From Cornus controversa (taxonomy: Eukaryota; Streptophyta; Magnoliopsida; Cornales; Cornaceae), in assembly GCA_026545225.1 (NCBI GenBank), contig CM048848.1, forward strand, positions 27,692,806 through 27,756,805: a stretch of DNA of 64,000 nucleotides, written 5' to 3'. Positions 59,305 through 64,000 of this stretch are shown here, piece after piece. Made by a program: the position numbers and the translations under genes. Under the pieces are notes generated by a model. The model saw nothing but the letters and a program-made list of their open reading frames with translations, had not been told where the DNA came from and did no database searches. The stretch's first letter is position 1, and every line of letters begins with the position of its first letter.

Positions 59305-59937
59305 TTTTACAAAAAATAATTTTGTCTCTAAAAAATATTGGTGACGAACAATATTTGTTGCTAAATAACTACATTTGTGACAAAGTTTGTTTTGTTTCAA
59401 ATTGTTTTGCTTTTAGGGACCATATATATATTTTGTTGCAAATTGTTATATTTTTAGGGACAAAGTCTATTTTGTTGCAAATTGTTTTATTTTTAGAGAC
59501 AAAGTCTATTTTGTTGCCAATTGTTTTAGATTTAGTTACAAACCTAATTTTGTCGCAAATTGTTCAACATTTAGCGACAAAATAACATTTGTCGCAAATT
59601 ATTCATCTTCAGAGACATATCTGTTTTTTGTCGCAAATTGCTATATATTTAGCGACAAAAGTCCTTGGGATTGGGTTGTGATAAGCGACAAATTTTTGGA
59701 GAAATAGTGACAAATAATTTGTCGCTAATTGTGAAATCTTTAGCGACAAGTGTGTTTTTGTTGCAAAATATGACATTTTTTGCGACAAAAGTTTTTTGTG
59801 GCATAAAACCTTTTGTGACGGGCTTTAGGGGACAACCTCGCGACAAAATTTTTTTTGTCCCTAAAAGCTTTTTGCGACAAATTTGGTATGTTTAGCGACA
59901 AATATTTTTGTTGCAAAACAACAAATTTCTTGTAGTG
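59305..59937. repeat. CACTA right subterminal repeat block
   Basis: Repeats of TTTGTCGCAAATTG and TTTAGCGACAAA or TTTTAGGGACAAAGTC, in the same family as the left block but mostly with GCGACAAA in place of GGGACAAA. It ends in the right terminal inverted repeat. Confidence 0.85.
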
Positions 59938-59940
59938 AAT

Positions 59941-61657
59941 TAATTTTCACTTGGCGAAACACCTCCATCATGTCATGCAGCTTGTCCCCTTGCTTCCCCA
60001 ATTTAGATGCTTCAAGAAAACGTTGTGGGAAAGGAGCCTTGGGCTCATAAGGAATTTCAGAACTTGGACTTGTGATCACTTTTTCTTCTTCTTTCTTTTC
60101 ACCCACCTTATTGTCAATTATTTTCCCACTTCTCAAAGTGGTAATGGCTTGTACTTGCTCATGGTGTGGGTTGCTCGTGGAAGCTTGCATCCCTCTTGGA
60201 TTAACAATTGGTTGACTAGGGAGCTTCCCTTCTTCTCTTCTACTTAATGAAGTAACAAGCTGTCCAAACTGAGATTCCAGTTTGGCAATGGATTGAGAAT
60301 GTGAGTGCACTAGCTGAACTGTAGATTGTACTGTTGCTGCAGTAGCTTGCACTGTCTCTATAAGAGAATCAAGCTTATCAAATTTAGACAAGGTAAGAGT
60401 CAGCTTGTCTTCAGTAGCAGAAATTCTTTGGGCCATAGGACTTTGTGTTTGATATTGCTGTTGAGGCACAAAAGTCCTAGGTTGATATGATGGTTGCATT
60501 GCTGCCCCTTGGTTACTGTAAGAAAAACCAGGATGATTCCTCCATGTGGGATTGTAAGTATTACCTCGTGGAGGATTCATTGGTCCAGTGAAAGTGGCTT
60601 GAACTTGCTCATGTTGAATATCAGAAAATTGCCCCATTGAAGGACAATTGCTCACATTATGCATAGGACTAGAGCAAAATTCACAAGGGCCTAGCAATGA
60701 AGAATTTGAAGCAGAAGGAGTTTGATTGGCAGCCATAATTGCTGCTACCTTCTGTTCAATTAAATCAATATCAGTTGGCATAGCTTCTGAAGCACCAACC
60801 TCAAAAATTCCATCAACCTTCCTGGTAGTGGCAGGTCTGCTAGAACGAGTAGAGGACACATGTTGTAGAGAGTTGTCACTAAGATTTTCAAATAAGGTCC
60901 ATGCCTCTTCTTCACTCTTCAACATAAAAGTACCTCCACATGACGCATCAACCATCTGTCTGTTGGCTTCTGTGAGCCCTTCATGAAAACTCTGCACTAG
61001 TTGCCACTTAGGAACTTGATGATGGGGACACTTCCTAAGAAGGTCCTTGAATCTTTCCCATGTCTCATAAAATTGTTCCCCCTCATGTTGGGAGAAACCA
61101 GTGATAGCACGTCTGAACTAATTGGTCTTCCCTATCGGAAAATACTTCTTGAGAAACTCATGTTGCATCTGAGTCCAAGTCGTGATAGAACCAGCCGGTA
61201 GAGAGTTGAACCAATACTTTGCTTTGTCTTTCAGAGAGAATGGAAAAAGTCTCATTCTGAAAGCATCTTCAGAGAAGTTGTGAATTTTTGTAGTTGAGCA
61301 CACTTCAATGAAGTCATCCAGATGCTTGTAAGGGTCTTCTTGAGTCAGCCCAAAATAAGATGGTAGCATCTGAATAATGCTGGACTTGATCTCATAATTC
61401 TGTGCTGTGACATTGGGCAGTTGAAAACCTGCTGGCTAGGTATATGTCTCAGGAACATAGTAGTCCCTAAGCAATCTAGCTCTTTCTCCATCAGCATTAG
61501 GAACAAGGTTATTATTCCTCTCTTCTGCCATGTTTTCAATTATTTCTTCCTCTTGCACAATGGTATCAACAGGGATGTTCCTCTGTTGTCTAAGAGTACG
61601 TTCAGGCTCAGGATCAAGAGGTATCAAAGGATCAGCCACAGAACGACGACCTTGCAT
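59941..61657 (-). pseudogene. A3 gag (separated from pol by the CACTA)
   Basis: ATG 61657 opens MQGRRSVADPLIPLDPEPER. Stops at about 61437 (TCG to TAG) and 61119 (CAA to TAG) break the first third. From 60997 to the CACTA joint it is open: QSFHEGLTEANRQMVDASCG, CCHC knuckle CEFCSSPMHNVSNC (about 60670), Gln-rich region, ITTLRSGKIIDNK and FPQRFLEASKLGKQGDKLHD. It should continue into LPLLDAIKQIPPYAK at 48211. The open frame runs a further 27 codons into CACTA repeats. Confidence 0.88.
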
Positions 61658-61778
61658 ATATTACTAAAAGCACCTGAAAAGAAAACAAAAACAAAATTAA
61701 AAATAAAATATAAAAATTTCCTAAACTAAAAATCTAATTAAAACTAATTCTGTAAAATTCAATCAATCAAATAGATAA

Positions 61779-61796
61779 TCCCCGGCAACGGCGCCA
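61779..61796 (-). other. A3 primer-binding site (tRNA-Asp)
   Basis: TGGCGCCGTTGCCGGGGA on the minus strand, 5 nt from the LTR. Confidence 0.9.
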
Positions 61797-61801
61797 AAAA
61801 T

Positions 61802-63309
61802 TGATTCGTGTGTGAGTGTGACTCAAAAAGTATATCAATTAAAATTTTCCACACTTCGCAATAGAACGAATTCCTTGCAGAATAGGGCTATCGAAATGAA
61901 TGGGTATCGTACCTCAGGGATTATGTTCTGATGAGTTGGAACACAGAACTAATTCTAATTAAATTTATAAGAAAAGAATTCTGATTTTAACTAATTAAAA
62001 AGATAAAATAAAATAAATCAAAGGTAAACAGATAATGAAGATAATAAGAGAGAAACCTAGGGTGTTTGACTTCACCACTAACTCCACAATCAATGGTCAA
62101 TTGAATCAACTATAGGGGAATTACATCATGCATAAGTGGTGTCGGTGGCTACAAGCTCACCTTCATCCGTCAAGAAGATAACATATGATTACGGCTAAGC
62201 CATGGACTATCTTCGATTGGCATGGGCCATCTGCCTAACTACTCTAATCTAGGGTGCAGTATGGTTCATCTTCTCTAGGCATAATCCATCAAAGCTCATA
62301 ACAATATATTCAGTGATTACCATTGTGTAATAATCTCTCTCATGATCACAGAAAACAAAAGAGATTGAGTTCAATAACAACAACTAAATATCTAAGACAA
62401 GATAAGAAATCATTGAGATTGAATTTACAAGACTTTTATTGCTCAATTCATTAATAAGAATCCTCACAATTACACAATTTATGCATGTATATAAAGGTCC
62501 CCAATAATTAAAACAATCAAACCATTGATGCTTTGTTAGGGCTACATCAAAACCCTAGTGGATGAACTAGCCGCTCATGGTAGAAGAAGAAGCTTCAACT
62601 GTTGAGGAAGAAGACATCATCTTTCTAAATTACGCGTATGACTTTGTTCTCCAATGGCTCTGCAATATGTTTCTGTTCTCTTCTCAGCCCTCTCAGACTC
62701 TCCAATCTCTGTGTAAGCTCTCCCAATTCAGCCTCCAAGTCTTCCTTTTATTCCCCAAGAGAATTCACCAAAGTCCTAATCCAATTAGGAATTAATTAGG
62801 GTTTCCCGCAGCACTAATCAGGTGAGTTTTTTCTGCTGACTTCGGCCCGACTTTTGACCCACTAGAAGTCCGATTCACGGAATTTTCGTGAAATACAAAA
62901 GTGTGCAGAATCAAATTTCGTTCAATCGTACGTGAGAATAATGTTGATTTGATGCTCGGAAATAAGACTTCTGGTCCCTTTTCCAAAACGGGATTAAGAC
63001 TGCATTATGCGCAGATTTGGGCTTCAGGCCCGAAACCTTCTTAAGCAGCTGTAATTCTCTTGGACCTCTTTCTTGGGCTGATTTGAGTTAAAATAAATGG
63101 TTGAGTGAATCTCCTTGATGTAGGCTTCATCTCACCATCTTGGATGTGTTCTTTAAAAGCCCAAAATCACGGTTTTAACTGAAATAATTATTAAGGCCCT
63201 GAAAATACAGAAAACACTAAAACAAAGTAAAATCACAAAATAATCTATCACTAAGAGAATAAAATACATAAGTTAAGAGGCTAGAATGCGTAACATTCAA
63301 CGCCTATCA
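61802..63309 (-). repeat. A3 5' LTR
   Basis: 1508 bp, closely matching 40848-42355. Target duplication ATGTT at 63310-63314. Confidence 0.92.
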
Positions 63310-63807
63310 ATGTTGCATCTGAGTCCAAGTCGTGATAGAACCAGTCGGTAGAGAATTGAACCAATACTTTGCTTTGTCTTTCAGAGAGAATGGAAAAAGT
63401 CTCATTCTGAAAGCATCTTCAAAGAAGTTGTGAATTTTTGTAGTTGAACACACTTCAATGAAGTTATCCAGATGCTTGTAAGGGTCTTCTTGAGTCAGCC
63501 CAAAATAAGATGGCAGCATCTGAATAATGCTGGACTTGATCTCATAATTCCGTGCTGTGACATTGGGCAATTGAAAACCTGCTGGCGAGGTATATGTCTC
63601 AGGAACATAGTAGTCCCTCAGCAATCTAGCTCTTTCTCCGTCAGCATTAGGAACAAGGTTGTTATTCCTCTCTTCTGCCATGTCTTCAATTATGTCTTCC
63701 TCTTGCACAATGGTATCAACAGGGATGTTCCTCTGTTGTCTAAGAGTACGTTCAGGCTCAGGATCAAGAGGTATCAAAGGATCAGCTACAGAACGACGAC
63801 CTTGCAT
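63310..63807 (-). pseudogene. A2 gag, N-terminal part
   Basis: ATG 63807 opens MQGRRSVADPLIPLDPEPER and reads 166 codons without a stop, to SITTWTQMQH at the A3 boundary; the next codons (EFLKKYFSIGK) are at 40847 leftward. It is undamaged here; the later parts of the same frame carry stops. The sequence 63808-63929 is the leader between primer site and gag. Confidence 0.88.
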
Positions 63808-63929
63808 ATATTAGCCAAAAACACCTGAAAGGAAAACAAAAACAAAATTAAAAATAAAATATAAAAATTTCCTAAACTAAAAATCCAATTAAAACTAATT
63901 CTGTAAAATTCGATCAATCAAATAGAAAA

Positions 63930-63947
63930 TCCCCGGCAACGGCGCCA
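63930..63947 (-). other. A2 primer-binding site (tRNA-Asp)
   Basis: TGGCGCCGTTGCCGGGGA on the minus strand, 5 nt from the LTR start at 63953. Confidence 0.9.
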
Positions 63948-63952
63948 AAAAT

Positions 63953-64000
63953 TGATTCGTGTGTGAGTGTGACTCAAAAATATATCAATTAAAAATTTCC
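63953..64000 (-). repeat. A2 5' LTR, first 48 bp (cut by window edge)
   Basis: TGATTCGTGTGTGAGTGTG as in the other A LTRs. About 1.46 kb more should follow outside the window. Confidence 0.88.

Larger units (their letters stand above)
48212..59937 (+). mobile_element. CACTA (En/Spm) transposon, 11.7 kb
   Basis: Left end CACTACAACAAATT and right end (minus strand) CACTACAAGAAATT form the CACTA terminal inverted repeat. The 3-bp duplication AAT flanks it (48209-48211, 59938-59940), and the empty site is seen in A1 (about 27148) and A2 (about 39625). It contains blocks of subterminal repeats at both ends, one multi-exon Ptta/En-Spm gene on the plus strand, a hAT-like MITE and a LINE tail. No TnpD-type transposase was recognised, so it may depend on another copy. 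It is the youngest insertion of the stack by position. Confidence 0.93.
40848..63309 (-). mobile_element. A3: complete-ended Athila-like element inserted in A2 gag
   Basis: LTRs 40848-42355 and 61802-63309, primer site, polypurine tract, and identical flanks ATGTT (40843-40847 and 63310-63314). Without the CACTA it is about 10.7 kb. It lacks RT and RNase H at the same joint as A2, has integrase, and has the only unbroken ORF3 of the window. Confidence 0.93.
6769..64000 (-). mobile_element. A2: outermost Athila-like Ty3/gypsy element, extends past the right edge
   Basis: Parts on the minus strand: 3' LTR remnant 6769-6853; 3' spacer from 34751; ORF3 35435-36660; gag-pol 37546-40847 and 63310-63807; primer site 63930-63947; first 48 bp of the 5' LTR 63953-64000. 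Family B occupies 6851-34750 and A3 occupies 40848-63309. The gag frame is continuous from 40847 to 63310 once A3 and one copy of its 5-bp duplication are removed. The 5 bp before the 3' LTR are AGCAC (6764-6768); the matching duplication should lie after the 5' LTR, outside the window. Most of the 3' LTR has been lost in a deletion ending in B. Assignment of the 6769 LTR remnant to A2 rather than another A copy is inference. Confidence 0.7.

Noticed and set aside
48212..59937. CRISPR-like reading of the spaced subterminal repeats
   Set aside because: Spacing is irregular, repeats occur in both orientations, and the setting is a plant transposon with TIRs and a TSD.

Overview
The window is plant nuclear DNA, almost certainly from a eudicot; the species cannot be named from sequence alone. 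It is AT-rich and nearly all transposon. The cellular remnant I recognise is a YUCCA-type flavin monooxygenase pseudogene near the left end, next to the 5' end of a Ty1/copia element. Spliceosomal introns, Ty3/gypsy elements primed by tRNA-Asp, a CACTA transposon, a LINE tail and MITEs all point to a plant.

Layout. 1-6768 is the older background: copia gag/PBS/LTR, YUCCA pseudogene, a foldback element, and two unclassified LTR-like segments that both start TGTCACGCC. From 6769 to beyond the right edge lies one stack of nested elements, mostly read on the minus strand. I use local names. Family A and family B are both Athila-like Ty3/gypsy elements: LTRs of 1.4-1.5 kb, tRNA-Asp primer site, gag-PR-RT-RH-IN, then an extra sense ORF (ORF3) before the 3' LTR. 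A2 (6769 to >64000) is the outermost element. B (composite, 6851-34750) sits inside A2. A1 (19346-30515, TSD GCATG) sits inside the B gag-pol reading frame. An inverted, heavily deleted A derivative (9968-13437) also interrupts B. A3 (40848-63309, TSD ATGTT) sits inside the A2 gag, and an 11.7-kb CACTA transposon (48212-59937, TSD AAT) sits inside the A3 gag-pol. The CACTA itself holds a hAT-like MITE and a LINE tail. Inferred order of events: A2, then B, then A1; A2, then A3, then CACTA.

How the parts work together. The retroelement genes would make Gag, protease, RT-RNase H and integrase, but no copy here is intact. A1 keeps RT and RNase H but has lost integrase, whereas A2 and A3 keep integrase but share a deletion of RT and RNase H; the two deletions meet at the same point in pol. 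ORF3 has a basic N-terminus, a conserved central domain, an acidic hinge and a C-terminal coiled coil, with no membrane segment. Just upstream of ORF3, every copy has an array of short palindromes (GATCGATC-based in A, TCGATCAATCGA-based in B) next to a TATA box, which looks like an internal promoter. In B the same palindrome also fills part of the LTR. The CACTA carries one multi-exon En/Spm-type (Ptta) gene with a frameshift and an early stop, large subterminal repeat blocks, and no visible TnpD-type transposase.

The most interesting signals are the palindrome-array/TATA/ORF3 modules, the reciprocal split of pol between A1 and A2/A3, and hairpins paired with purine tracts near the 3' LTRs. 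No tRNA, rRNA or CRISPR feature was seen, and no intact cellular gene.
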